Shown here piece by piece: positions 49,801 through 63,428 of a stretch of DNA of 64,000 bases. The notes under the pieces were generated by a model, which saw nothing but the letters and a program-made list of their open reading frames with translations, did no database searches and was not told where the DNA came from. Within the stretch, counting starts at the first letter, position 1. Every line of letters begins with the position of its first letter. Origin of the DNA: Varroa destructor (Eukaryota > Arthropoda > Arachnida > Mesostigmata > Varroidae). The position numbers and the translations under genes are program-made. The stretch is from assembly GCF_002443255.2 (NCBI RefSeq), contig NW_019211459.1, positions 26,364,747-26,428,746 of the forward strand, read 5' to 3'.

Positions 49801-50800
49801 GATCACTGTATTATCTAGTAAATTTCATCGCTATTGTACATGTATATAGGCCGGCTGTTTATACATAGAAGTTCGCATTTATTTTTCGTCTGACATGTAT
49901 ACAACGCAGACTTTAGGTGGATGAGGGCAAAGAAATCGGCAAGTGTCTGTGAAAATGAATATCTCTACGTCTCTGTGTCAAATGAGGTATTTTCGTTAAT
50001 GTACGGATTAAATTAGTTATTCAGCAGTTGTTTGTACTAAAGGCTTGAACGTGCTATGCCAGTGCTATAGAAAAAGCCCGAGTGACAACAAGAACACGTG
50101 CTTTGTACGAAGCAATCGGTTTTTGGGACACATCCCGTGGACTTCGTCAGATCAGTTAATGGAACATTCAGCTGCTAAAATAACCGCAATATTGACAATC
50201 GGTCGTTTCATAAAAATCGTGTTTAACAATAGTGCAGTCATGAAGGCTGGCTGTTTGTTCTGAATACGGCTCCATAAGGATGCCCCGCATGCAAGAACTT
50301 TGTAAGTGGGCTAGGTTTTAGCAGGTGACCATTGTAACCCTATTGGTGAACTGACACAGTTCAGTCATCGACATGTTAACAAGTACCTTGCACGCGCAGC
50401 ACTATTGATTTGGCAGTGAAAGCCTCTTCTTGAGTGTCTCCTTTGGAAACTGTTTATTCGATTTAATCACTGTGCGGACAAAAGATAATTACACCGTTCT
50501 GATTCATTCGTCTGTCTGTACAGCCACCCGCGTGTTGTATGCGAAGTACTGGTTTTTAAACACTTGCTGGAAAAATCGAATTGGAACTCCGTGACACCCA
50601 TAACCTTCGGTGTAGTATATTTTACTTTGAAATTACTTTTTAACCATAACAGCATTACGTATTAAACTACCCTTTTATTAGACTGTGTACAGTTTAGAAA
50701 CTAAAGATAGCCTGCTCTTCCGCATCAATGTAACTAGGACAATTGACTATTTAAGGTAACTTGCGAAGGTCCTACGTAAAAATACCCCACACTGCGAAGG
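43831..50800. other. Gene-poor intergenic DNA with unassigned patches
   Basis: I recognise no host gene. Some patches (44640-44720, 47670-47900 minus, 47980-48210 minus, 48880-49120) are more GC-rich or open than their surroundings and may be transposon relics, but no named domain is visible. At about 47294 the plus strand reads tggcgcagttgg, a good pol III A-box core, without a B-box or acceptor-stem partner. Confidence 0.5.
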
Positions 50801-50999
50801 GATGTGGGACGAGCGCAGTCTTACCTGTAATTCAATCACGTCCCAGTTGCTAATAACTTCTACGCTAGATTTTCTTACTTTAATTATTGTTTCATTTCCA
50901 TGCGTTCGCAGGTACGCATGCTCTTATTGTGGTAAGTGTACATATGACAGAAGTATTGGGTTTTTCCTTGCACCTGTGTCTGTGGCCTTAAGTATCTCC

Positions 51000-51915
51000 G
51001 GCCTGTCCTTTCCACCATCGGGGGTCATTTCCACAGCGGCCGCTACTACGCTCTTTATCATCATCCTTACTGGCCTCTTATCACGAATGTCATCAACAGG
51101 CTTCACAATCAACACAATACTGCCAGCGCCACTTATATGTAACATTTCGTATTGCCGCCGTTACGCCACTACAGCCGCCGGCAGCAGCGGGATTATTGCA
51201 TCGAAAACAGCCATCCAGAGCCTGACTGATGAATGGCGACTTGCAAAAACAGATTTTGGACGTGCTGGGGCCGCTGCTGGATACATACTAACAGCAGCAG
51301 CGCGACCAGGCCATAATACAACACTCGCTCCGTTTTGGGTCCCTGCCAATGTTGCTATGCACGAGCTGCCTATGACCTGTTACTTAGCAAGCTGCCGTTC
51401 CAGTGTCAGACGACGACCGTCTTCCCTCACCCTCGTCTGTGTCCCCACCCGACCCCAGCCCGCCCTCACTGTTCTTTTTGCCACACTGTCATTCACGCTC
51501 ATTTTCGTCAGTTTACTTAAGTAGAGCAGCGGCTACTGCTGCTGCGGTGGCCGGCTGCTGCTGCTGCGAGCAGCAACAACAACAACAACAACAACAGCAG
51601 CAGCAGCGGTAGCAGCAGCAGCAGGCAAAGCTAAGCAACGAAATCAGTGAGTGAGCAGAGGCAAGGCATCGCGACTGGCTGTGGAACGGCGCAACAGCAG
51701 CAGTAGCAGCAGCAGCGCCGCCGCCGCCGCCGCCGTCGTCGTTGTGATTTGAAGTCGGTGCGATACTGCAGGGCTTTGCGCTCTCACTTACACATCCTGT
51801 TGTGTGAAATTGCCAGCTACGGTTGCATAGTTCCTGCTGCAGCCACAGCAGCAGCGAATAGCCTGCTGCGTTGAGGTGCCGCAGCAAATCGTCGGCGGTG
51901 CTCGACTGGAATGGA

Positions 51916-51947
<32 letters not shown>

Positions 51948-52110
51948 CGCAGCAGCAGCATCGAAGGCAACAGCAGCAGCACTCGTAACTGAATAATCCT
52001 AGTAACCAATGTATTGTTGATAGGTGGCGGCGGCGGCGGCCCTGGGGCTTTGACCAATGTGAAAAAGTAACGACAAATAACAACAGCTGCCGGTGAAACG
52101 GTGGCCAGGG
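51000..52110. repeat. GC-rich triplet-repeat block (CAG/CAA/CTG/GCC)
   Basis: An abrupt GC-rich island in AT-rich DNA. It contains CAG/CAA arrays (about 51568-51630), scattered CAG (51690-51718), a run of GCC (51716-51735), a CTG array that flips into a CAG array (51916-51960, with perfect 12-base arms meeting at 51948/51949), CAG again (51970-51985) and GGC (52025-52040). Frames on both strands run open for 60-240 codons through or beside it because stop codons are rare here, but they give only homopolymer-rich or low-complexity peptides. This composition is common for promoters or untranslated first exons of long genes in arthropods. It could belong to the ORP gene to its right, but no splice link can be shown. 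Confidence 0.75.
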
Positions 52111-52462
52111 AACGACTACTCCGAAGCATGGTCGAGTGGTGTTCGCTTTGGGTCTAGATTCGATTTGTTTGTTCATAATAACTTATATGAATCTGCATGT
52201 GTGAGCGTAAATATAGACGAAAGCTGGCTGCCACTTAGTTTACGAGTATGTGCAACGGTGAAAACACAGATATATAAAGAAGACTTCATTGTGATTGACT
52301 GGATTGAATTATTGGTAAAACAGTTCAGTTAGTTTTGGAATAACATAGGTATTGTTGTCTGTCTGTGCGTGCATTGCTGATGAACCACCCGCCGACCACG
52401 ACCGCTGTAACATCCGCTGCAGAAAAAAACAACAGTTGTGCCGAAGGTACAGAGATTTGCTA

Positions 52463-52463
<1 letters not shown>

Positions 52464-52489
<26 letters not shown>
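52464..52489. repeat. T26 homopolymer tract
   Basis: Uninterrupted run of about 26 T. Such a run could be the reverse-strand poly-A tail of a retrocopy or SINE, but nothing recognisable adjoins it. A similar 19-base T run lies at 53595-53613. Confidence 0.9.
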
Positions 52490-52494
<5 letters not shown>

Positions 52495-55400
52495 TGTTTA
52501 TCAATAACAAACGAAGAATTGTTCCTTCCCTGTTACTAACACGCTCATCCGTAAGGCTAACGTATCACGTTGACTGTTGTTCACTATGAGACGAATGGAA
52601 GATAAGAAAAACGTGAGCACTCTGTACACTGCTTATTCCGTTTGAGCTGGTACATTTGGTAATACAAACGTTAATAAACATGCTCCTTTCTCAGAGCTTT
52701 GGGTGACTTATTGTTCTGAGGAGATTACATATACATATATATCAGCTCTGTTTGCGGCATTAAGTTTACCACCTTCGTTAGTTTGAAGTGACTCAGATTG
52801 CCAGAGTATAAAATTGAGTGAACTGCAAAATAGCTTTTATAGTACATCAGTCCTGCGGTATTAATGCTGTTCGCCTCTGTAAGTTTATTGGAACTTGTAA
52901 ATTTTACCATGGTTTGTGCAGCGTCGAGAGGATAACTTTTGTGCTATCGGAGGTCCGTGATCCCCGTGGTGCATGAGCCTGTCGTGGTGGGTTCATTTTT
53001 CAAAATAGACGAGGGCAAAATCGGTTTTTGGTGGTAAGTGTATTTCTGTTAGGTCTCAACTAACCGGCGTTGGCTGTTTACGATATCCAAGCATAAAAAA
53101 ACTGCTCGTACTTATTTCAGCCTGTTATAGCCTGCGGCCCTCCACTTAAATGCGCCAGAAAACCTATGTCGAAGTAAAACATATATTTTATAAGCTTAAA
53201 ATTGAGCCGTAACTCATTATAGGAGGAAGGCAATACTAATGATATGTGTTTATTAGTATAGGCTAATAGAACTGGGCCGAAAAACCCGTTTCATCTACTT
53301 TAATTAATAGAAGTTTTTTTACTTTTATAGCGGCTTTAGTGGGTCGATTTCGTCCAGCAAATAAGGCTACATTTCTTACTACTACAAGTGTATATAATAC
53401 TTGGATGAATTTATCATTCAATGAAATATTATATAGGTACTAATTCTCGTAGTTTACCTATACGAAATCAATAGACCTTGAAAAGAAACGTTTTCGCCAT
53501 GGGTTCCAAGTAGTGCATTATTGTGTATTCAACTCAGTGTTCAGCTTCGACTTAACAAAATATCGGCGTTAAAAATTCTAAACGTTCAAGTCTCTTTTTT
53601 TTTTTTTTTTTTTAAATAACAGTTATCTCTGCAATATTAGAGCTAAACCATAAAGGTCACTGTCAACACACATAAGATAAATAAATGTCAGCGACCGGTA
53701 ATTGCTTTGACACCTACACACAAAATACGTAAATAAAGTTTTTTTCTTTATCTGAGACAACTGAATCTTTGAACAGAGATGTCCTCAGTGTAGATCTTGA
53801 CAACAGACGACGATCCGTCGACCCTTTACGCCTGCGAGATTGTTGGGTACCAGTATGTATTTGGCAAGTAAGCTACTAGTTCCCAATTATAAGGAGATTT
53901 AGCATTTACACTACCTACGTTTAAACTATTTATTAGTTTTAGTGAATAATTTTAGCAGAAAGCCGACAACTTCGTTTATTGGGTTAATTTGTTATATATG
54001 ATAACGAGTAGGTCGTAAAAAAGCCTTGTCAACGTTTTTTTTTACGAATTTATAAACGCTTGCTAAGTTTAACACAGGATCTCTAGTATGAATATTTTCA
54101 CTCTGTGAAATTTTGAAGTTATTTATTGACGTGCAATTGGTACTACTCGTTTAGCTGGCCTGACACTGTTTGGTGGCCAACATATTTGCATCAGTTAAAG
54201 TGTAAGTAAGCTTTGTGTGGCTGTCCAATAGGCGGAGTCACGTTCATACTCGAATATCGATTACCACGTACCACGTATTGCGTGTATCATATCTTTGTTA
54301 CTACACAAAGTTCCTAATAAATACACCGTATGAAGAAAGGAGTTCGGATCAGTGTTCCTTAAGCTGAGCCGTTCCTGCCAAAAGCCCAAACCGAAAGCTC
54401 CGCTATCGACCCTATTTCGCATCTGCACGACGAGGCAACAACTAAGCAACGAATAAATTCAAGCAAGTCCTAGTTTAAGAATGCAGGCATTGACCTCGGC
54501 CTTGCGTTGCCGCCGTCCTTTAACCTGTAAACGGATTTGTACCGGGTAGGTGCAAACAAACTGAGCAGTCATGGAGCATACTTACGGTCACCAGGCAGCT
54601 GCATTGGGACGTCGTCTGTCGTGACATTTTGCCGAACTTCAAGGCTCGCTCCTAAGAATAGTTTAAAGAAATGTTTCGCTTCTAGTCTCTGGCCTATTCG
54701 CGGCCAGACAACGATGGAAATGGCTTATTATAAGACCTGCTAACAGCAGGAACATCGACTCTGCATTGCGATAGGCAGGGTTAATTCAATACTGCTAGAG
54801 AAACGATCGCGATAACAGAGATCGTCATCTATGAACGCTCGGTCGTATCTCAGCACGTCTCAGTGAAGGCTGATCCTGTTTGGTAGTAAATTGAAAATTC
54901 TCATGAATCATTGCTTTATGACATCATATGTATTACGAAATCTAGGAGAGTGCTTACGTTGTTTATGTTGTGTATGGGTGTTTCCGCGTGTGTGTGGGCG
55001 CGTGTGACCCCTATGAAGCCCAAACTAGGTCCATAAAAATAACTTACTTATATTGAAGAACCACCTAGATATTACATCCAAATTAAAGGGAGCGTTGCAA
55101 ATTGCTTGCCGCATCCGCGCAATATCTATCAGCCATCGTGGTCTTTCTGTCACCGCTACTGTCTAAGTTTGAGGCTTACACCACGAACTTACAAATCGCT
55201 GACGATAAATCTGTCTAACTACACCAGACAGGCTACCAACAGACATCGGTGGCCGAATACGATGCAATGTACTTTGAGCACGAACGGTAAGACTCTATAT
55301 GATGCTTTATGATGAAGGGACGGTATCGTAGAGGATTAGAAAGATCTGAAAGTTTTAGATTGATCTTGGTCAAGTCATATACCATACGGTGTAGAAAGTC

Positions 55401-58400
55401 ATTGTGTTATACTACAGTTTGCGTTGAAGACCTCAATTTAAAAGTCACGATCTAAGAAAAGCCTTGGATCCGCAGCTGTTTTAACGGTATTTCATCAGTC
55501 TGACTATGCGCATCTGTATTGCCTCTATTCATATTCACTTTTCAATCAACTCTTAGGGCTTATTGCAACTCTATGAGTCAGCCATTATTTCCGATATATT
55601 TTGCGACAAAATATGACAGGACTAAACCAGCTTCTGCATTTCTGTCCTCGATGCATTTTTTTTTTTGTGATTTAAGAGGGCCTAAATGATCCCCCATCTA
55701 TTCGCTAGATCGCAGAATGCACTTCGATGTCAAATGCAGCCAGACGTGCAGCCAAACCTTTTCCCCATAAAATGAAATGTTTGAGTTTTCCATTTCCGAC
55801 TTGACCTTGACATTGTTGTTATTGTACTAGGCAGCCGAGGAACCGCTTGAGTTGGTTCTTCTTGCCAAATAGCAGCTGTATGCTTGATAGTGAATATACA
55901 TACGCGTAGATTGGATACCCTAGAGGCCCTGGCGTTGCTTTTTTGGCGTAACTGTACCATTCTAGATATAGGGGACTTCTAATAGTTGCTTCTTAGACGT
56001 CCGTTTATAGCTGTTTACCCTGTTGTGGGCGCTCGAATGTATGTGTAGCATCGTAGCTGGATGTATGTGTGAATATGTCCGAAATCCACGTTTGTCCGAG
56101 TATCGTTTAGCCAGGTCCGGCCCGACACGTAGCTTGTGCTGCAAAGTCGTCATTGTACATAGACAGTACGCTTGCCAGTTGACGACGTCACTACAAAGTT
56201 TCAATAGATTATAAAGATCAACTTATAAGGCTGCTCTTTTTTTAGTGGCCATATATTCAGCCCATGCCACGTTACTTCTGAGTTTCGTCCTTGCTACGCG
56301 TTTAAATAGAGTAGACGTACAAAGTCAAATCGTATAGATATGTACCAGTTACCTGTACACTGTGATCTGTGTAGGTGCGTTCTGAAAAGTAGAGAGATTC
56401 GTTTCTATGTTAAGGTCGTAGAACCGACAGGTCTTGGATACGGACAAAGCGTCCTGTTGTGGTGTAGTTGTATAAAACGGTGATTCAAAGCGCATGAGCT
56501 CGACCATTTAAAAACTGTTACAATGAAGATGTTCTGCATGCTAATGATATCATTCCCGGAACGAATGTTCGCAAATGTGTACCGGATAGCGTTACCAACT
56601 AGTTCTGTGTTAACTAACACAGGCGCTTTGACCTCGTTTCACGCTAATTAATTAAATAATAGTGCGGATACTTCACTTTGGTGGTACTCATACAACACTC
56701 GTGTAATAACCTGTTAATATTGTAACGAAAGCGATCGTTTAAAAAATGTTCATGTTTTTATTTTATTAAAAAACGGTACAATCGTATTTCCGAAACCTTG
56801 ATTTTCCGACCGTTGTAGTCAAAGGAAAAACAGACCCCGTAAAAGACGTTTTTAAGTGTCACATCACCTCCCAACTGATGATTATATATATATCCAAACA
56901 AACCTATTTTTTATTAGAGGCTGTACTTGTCGTCATGCAAAAACGCTGCAACGGTGATTTAACTAGTCAGAGCGAAAAACATCGCTGACCTGTGCCTAGA
57001 CGCAGTGGATCGTATCTCAATCAGGCTATACATTCGCTATCTTTGTGACCTATTAATTGTACAGATAAAAAAATGTTTGGGAATCTAAATAAGGAGTTCA
57101 TAAAGCAAAATCTATTCTTACATTTAGACCAATTGCTATTGAATCCTAGGTAGATTATTAGGTTGTTCTGTATAATCAATTTGAAAATATTCTTTTTTGG
57201 TGGCCCCAAGCTAAGCCTAAACACATCAAGGTAACATACATTTTAGAAGTCATTGGTACTTTTGTGAATATTACGTCGACCGCGTTTACGTTTCTAAAAT
57301 TGAACGCGTTTACTCAAAAGTATAATTATTAATTAGTAAGCACGAATGAATACGAGAGGCCTAGTAAAAATTACGTAAATGAATTTCATTTTCGCCGATC
57401 ATTGTATCAGCAATTCAACTGAAGTATCGCGGTAATAACGCGGAAGTATGCATGATAGGTATGGATAATTGATTCGTTATTATAGTGGTTAGATGGATAC
57501 TGTCGTACGTCAACGCTACGAGAACGAAAGTTTCAGCTCAGCATATGTGATAAAGCTATTGCACTTTCAGAGAAACCTCAAAAGATGTAAATTACGAGGG
57601 CACTCTGCTTTCGATAACTACGATTTGCTAAATACGAGAAACGGCGGTCGGCGATATCCCATCACCTTCGATTCTATCGGAATCAGTGCAAGGCAGAACG
57701 GACTGTCAGGCTCTACGTTTAGCTGAATCAGTACATTGTATTAGCAATGTTCAAGGTATAGAACTGCTTGGCAGTGTAGCTCTTTCCAGTTCCATAGATT
57801 ATTCAGCTATGGTGACTACTGAGACAAAATGAAAACGATTTAGGACGGGAGTAGCAAAGCGCATGCTCATCTTCCTCCCCCCAGCTTTGCTCCGTGCTCT
57901 AAGTCACCTCTGTAATTAGTTTGCAAGCCGACGCGGCCTTTTCGTACGTCTGTCTCGTGCCAATTGCGAGTCGAGAGAACACTTAATGCAGGGTGAGGCC
58001 CTGCTTCTGCCTTCACGGATGTGGCCAGCCTTAGCCATGCGCTCGTTTTAGTTAGAGCTCATCATATATTAGGGCATTGGATGTTTGCGAAGAATTGCAT
58101 TTGGGAAGTATCATTGTCTCGTTGTGCCAAGCAAAAAAAATATCGTTTTTACTTAATGGCAAGCACTTTTGTTCTCGCAGAGGAACGTCCGAATCGTTAT
58201 GACCGAATTAGATCACAGTGTGGTAAATTAAGAAACTAGGCGAGTTCAAGCGACGCTGTATAACTCAATTGTGACAACATGGCTGCCATATATAGGGATT
58301 TGTTAGTCCAAACAAGAGGACAATAGAATGGGTATCTGAACAAAACCACATTATGGTCTCAAAATAGCGCCACTGTCGTTCAGCCAGAGACCGCATTCTG

Positions 58401-58535
58401 TATCGCACATCGCTAAGGTCTGAGCACATTGCTGCGACGAGACAATTCAGCTGAGTGAACTTAGCAGATGACAAAGCTGGATAAGTTCTGGCCAGTTCTT
58501 ATAAAAGTGTCAATTTTTATATTGTTGTTTTCTAG
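52490..58535. other. Region upstream of the ORP gene, no recognised coding exon
   Basis: I searched the plus strand for ORP N-terminal exons (ankyrin repeats, PH domain, FFAT motif) that could join the first ORP exon, and saw none. Plausible donor-like sites exist (for example GGTG|gtaagtgt at about 53034), which could end a non-coding first exon. Open frames such as 57493-57726 and 58021-58239 plus show no known similarity. Confidence 0.45.
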
Positions 58536-61500
58536 GACAGGAGCGTCGGACTTTAAACGACTCGAATCGCGAAGAGTTAGAAGGCTCGTATTGCAAGATG
58601 TCCATTAACAATAACCCATCAAAGCAGCCTCCTCCAGGAAAAACCCGCTGGGGTCGCGATCGACTGCCCCACAAGCAGACGGCCAACGGATTTTCACTAT
58701 GGAGTATTTTAAAGAAGTGCTTTGGGAGGGTACGTATTGATCAGTAAGTGGTAAACGTACATGCTATAAACTGTGCTAACACAAAATATAGGTACGTTCA
58801 ATCGTCCGCTCTTTGTTAAGAGATGAAATTGCTGCTGGTCAAATTGAATAAAAATAGATCTTTCGCCTCAGAGGTTTATTGCCAGCCATAGCTGATGATG
58901 CACCACTTGCAGTGGTTCCTAGATAAAGTTCCATTTCGGGTTTAGCTTCAGTTAGGTGCATTTTATTACACCGTCTACCTGATACCATTAACTTCAGGTT
59001 AACTTCCAGAACAGTCATTCGATCTCCTGCCGGCTCATCTGTTGATGGCTAAACCGTAGGAGTTCTATCGATCTATCTCACCCTTCTCAGACACGTCCCT
59101 TTGAAAGAGACTTCGAGGGTCTATAAACTGTTCAACATGTGTCCTCTTTGGTCATTAGGAAGTAAAAAGATCGTGTAGTCTAACGTGATAATACCAACCT
59201 TGCGAGCATCCTAAGGCATTCAGTGATGTGAACATAATAACGGTCGAAAAAAATAACCTTGTCGGTATTGGTCTACTTAACAACGGTCTTATAATGATAT
59301 TCTACAGAACAATGAACATTTTAGAGAACGTAGAAACAAAGCATCGTTTAAGCTACAGCTATAAATTGATGTATGTTCAAACTGTAAAGTTAGCTGTCCC
59401 TGATTCAAAATCAATGATAGGTTGTATAGCAGAAAACAGAACAAGTAGCCATAATAGAATATCAATAGCATTTCGTATTTGTTCGTATCGTTCCTTCTTT
59501 AGAGAACTTAGCACTCTTATAAGCAGACACTTCGATGCGAACGGCATTCGCGTTTAAGATATTTTTGCCTTACGGGAACTTGCTCCTATTGATGGGTTAG
59601 AAATACAGTTTGAGGATAGCTAGTTTTTGTATGTAGTTGGCTTGGAATCGTCAAACGCAAACGATCTGATGGAGTTTTCAATAACCGTAAACAACGTTAA
59701 AGTTCATAAATCGACATAGCCGTTTATATTTGAAGTGAGCTAACTTGTAGCCTTTCGGTAAACGCAATCTATCTATTATTTGACAGGAATTATATAAAGT
59801 TGCAATGCCGGTGGAGTTCAACGAACCGCTGAGTTTCTTACAAAGAATGACGGAAACGTTCGAGTATGCTGGACTGCTAGAACGAGCCGCAACAAAAGAT
59901 GACCCAGTTGAACGGATGCAGGCACGTACACACAGGCTACACACTGACCTTTTCGTGGACCCAAATGGGCCTGACCAACGGCATCGATTAGATAGACTTA
60001 TGATTACACTGTCTAATGGGGGCCAATTTTATTACGGCACTTGAATTAGACCCTGCCTCGTTCTACTATTTACACAATATTCAGTATCGGCTGCGACTCT
60101 TGCTTTCATTCCAGGGAATCCGTTAAATTGTAAAATCTCAAGTTACCCAAAAACAGTGTCATTACTATGGATGCTATTACAAAATCCTTGTCCAAAAAAA
60201 AACACGCGGTTAGTGTGTATTAATCATGTATAATTACTACAAAGTCATTGTCTTGATATAAACCATTTTGCCTAACACAGCCTATGATCGGCCAGGTATA
60301 TCTAACCTATTTACTCATACCACATATATATTCTGGCGCTTATCAGCCTAAAGAGAGCAGTATCTGCTTGGAGCAGCTTCAACTATAGGCGGGCTCGTCA
60401 GAGATCTAATAGCTACATTCGCCATGTAGCAGATACTTATTCAATTTATATTCAATTGCAGTTGGTGTCTGCATTTGCTATTGCGGCACTGAGCTCAAAT
60501 CTCGATCGACTTAAGAAACCGTTTAACCCACTTCTCGCCGAAACCTACGAACTCGATCGGTAGGTGTCATACGATTTCCATATCGTAGAGTAGTTAGCTT
60601 AGTACAATCAACAATATATCTTACAATTTAATCAAACAAGGCGAGATTTCCATGAAGGTACAGTACAACGTAGGGTAAGATTTATCCCGGCGATGTGGTA
60701 AAAGGCTCAATTAAACATATGAGGTACATTTAAATTAAATCTTCTTGGATAAATCAGTGCTTCGAAACGACTGCGTCCGAACCAGCAGATAGTAATTGCC
60801 ATATAGATAAACTCGAACCTATCAACTGTAAGTAACTTTATTTCTGTTGTTGTACTTACCGCTACCAGTGATGATAAAGCCATTTCGAGGGCATTAGTTA
60901 CGTACGTAAATGATAGCGTAATCAATTTGACTATGCATGAAAGCTTTAACTTCTACGTAGATTTTTAGTTACATAACGTTACACAAACATACTTAGTTAG
61001 CTAACCGGATACCTTGTTGAAGCTACCTATCACGTACTTTGTAAGGACACTGGAATGGTACGACCTTGTTTACAAAGCATACTATATAACGTGAATGTAC
61101 TTATAGAAATATTCTATTCACATAAAATCATATTGAGATATATCAATATAAGAAGCTTAAAAGGATTTTACACAATTCTCTCTGTTCTTTGGAAGAAGTC
61201 AATCAAGCCCAGAATGAATTAGACTATTCTAAAAACTCAACAGGCGCACTATAGCTAAACTGTAACTATTTCTCAACAGAAGCTCGTCTAGAATACGTTG
61301 GCTAGACTGATATCCTGCTATTTCATTAGAACCCCTGGGTCACCACGGCGTTACGATCCGCCGCTGTATAAACACACTGGTTGCTCATTGGCCGTTGCTA
61401 AGCTATATCTTGGTTTCCAAACACCATTTGACCGACGTGCACTGAATAGTTTGGCCTATACGACGTTCAGGCGAGGATCGTTGGTCTTGCCTGGGTAGAC

Positions 61501-63428
61501 CGTTCACTTGTGGTACGCTGCAGGCCGAGCGAGCAGAATGGACAGAAAGCAGCAAATACGACAGAGTGCAGACAATAAAGGCTTTATTTGTGATTTATTT
61601 CTATGCTTGCCAGGGTAGCCAGCCGGCGTTTTGGCACTATGCAATATGTCAAAGAACATCGACATAATTGAAGTATTAAAAGTACCCCGGGGTGCTTTGC
61701 TGTATTGGCTTACTACAAAACAGGATGTTAGAGCCATTCGTCCGAGGACGAATTAGAAATACAGACAGCCTTTGTGTTTTTGAATTTGTACTGATTCGAT
61801 CGTGCAGCTTTTCCTGTTGCAAGTACACTTCTAATTTTCTCAAGGCCGTGTTCTGATAATTTTCATACGATCCATAACTTATGTCGATGTAGGAGGGCAC
61901 AGACTGTTTACGTGGCGTAATAAAATGGCGACTGACACGCAGCGGCAAGGAAAAGTTAAACAACTTTACCTACGAAGTAGGGTTATGGCGAAAAGTGATC
62001 ATGGTGATGGTTGAAGGTCACCTCTGCACATATGGAATCTCAAGCGAGAATTGCTTCGAATTCTCTTAGTCTCAAAGATCTACATATGTATGAAATGTTT
62101 ATGATACAGCTAGCGATTTTAGCTGGTAGGTTATCTCACAACGATAGAAGGTTGTTTCAACTTCCGGGTAAGTACAGGACGTTCACTCACGTCTCGGGTT
62201 ATCACCCCTCCCGACGAAATCTTTGATATAATTTGATCTATTCCATTGGAATACTTAGACTAATCAAAAAGATCATCTGTCACAGTTCATTCTTGTTATC
62301 TACTATGCTGTTTCGTTAAAGGTAAGATTTCTATGCTATAGTGTAGCAATTCAGTCAGCCATTCCCATCTGACCGTAATCTAGCGTTCGATACGCTGGCG
62401 CTGGCACAAGGATTTATGTATAGTGTAGTTTTCAGTAATGTTGACTAAACATAGTAGCAGTGGCATCAGTCTCGTAAGTGGGTGTAAGCTGGTAATGGTC
62501 GATGCAATGTTGGTTAGCAGCGAGACGAGGTTCCATGCCAATAGTGAATGATCCGAGCATTCGATCAGAATGAAAATGATACTGAACCCGTACTGAAATG
62601 AATATAAGAAACGTTTGAAGGCGCCAATATCGTACTGGCGAAACAGCGCAACGGTAACGAGTAGCAACTGGATATGTTAAGCATCTCCGGAACCGGGATG
62701 ATCGTATCCCGCGCTACAATATGGCTTTACGTTCGATGGAACCGAATCGCAGGTAGTAATCGTGCTCGAACTGCCTTTGCCGATGAATTTATTTTGTATT
62801 TTTTAGCCAAACTGGAAAAACTAACACGGTACGAGAAGGATGGAAAAATATCATAAATAAAAAAAATAAAATCGTTAATCGAATTAACAGCCTCTTCAGA
62901 TAGGTTTTCAGTTAGTATATATTTATACACTGTCCCTCATTAGGTCGACGGCATTCAACAATTGCGTTTCTATGTTGCCCCCAATGTCAGCTCCGGAAAT
63001 ATATAACATTTTTACCATCCAATTTGTTCTTTTTCTTTTTAGTAAGACTAATAAGAGTGGCGCGACTTCGAGAAGATTCTTGACAAAGAAATTATGCTTT
63101 TATCATCTGACTTCTATAGTAGACTAGCAGTTTCTGAACCAACCGCATAAACCTTTTCAGCCAGTCAATAGTACACTGTGTCCGTAGGCATAGTATGTTT
63201 AGCAACACTTTACTGACGTCAATCTTCCTCTTGCCTGTTTTCGCTATAATTTGACCTTTTTAAGGACCAAGCACGAAGACGGCTTTCGGGTAGTGTGTGA
63301 GCAGGTGTCTCATCACCCGCCGATCTCAGCCTTTCATGGCGAAAGTGTAAAGGGCACTTACGTAGTCGAAGGGTGTGTCAACCCCCGCATCAAGTTTTGG
63401 GGACGGAGTGTCGAAATCAGACCAGAAG
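58536..63428 (+). CDS. Oxysterol-binding protein-related protein, ORP1/ORP2 type (5' part, runs off the right edge)
   Basis: Four coding exons are visible: 58536-58729, 59787-59921, 60462-60559 and 63265-63428, with matching phases. Exon 1 is open from its acceptor; MSINNNPSKQ at 58598 is the first Met and probably the start of a short form, unless an upstream exon joins. The protein then reads FSLWSILKKCFGR, ELYKVAMPVEFNEPLSFLQR, DDPVERMQ, KPFNPLLAETYEL and the OSBP family signature EQVSHHPPISAFHGES, ending near KFWGRSVEIRPEG. This is the N-terminal half of the lipid-binding ORD, which carries sterol or phosphoinositide between membranes; the HH of the signature contacts the PI(4)P/PIP2 head group in known ORPs. 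SLWSILK and DPVERMQ resemble ORP1, FNEPLSFLQR both ORP1 and ORP2, so I leave the symbol blank. The intron after exon 2 must use a GC donor. The ORD C-terminal half lies beyond 64000. Confidence 0.93.
60560..63264 (+). other. ORP intron 3, 2.7 kb
   Basis: This intron holds several open frames on both strands (61298-61498 plus, 61676-61963 minus, 62380-62667 minus), none with recognised similarity. The minus frame at 62380-62667 is Leu/Ile-rich but has no family match that I know. Confidence 0.6.

Noticed and set aside
62380..62667. Hydrophobic 95-codon minus-strand frame inside the ORP intron, possible membrane protein
   Set aside because: Composition can be explained by AT-rich sequence. No signal, domain, promoter or splice evidence.
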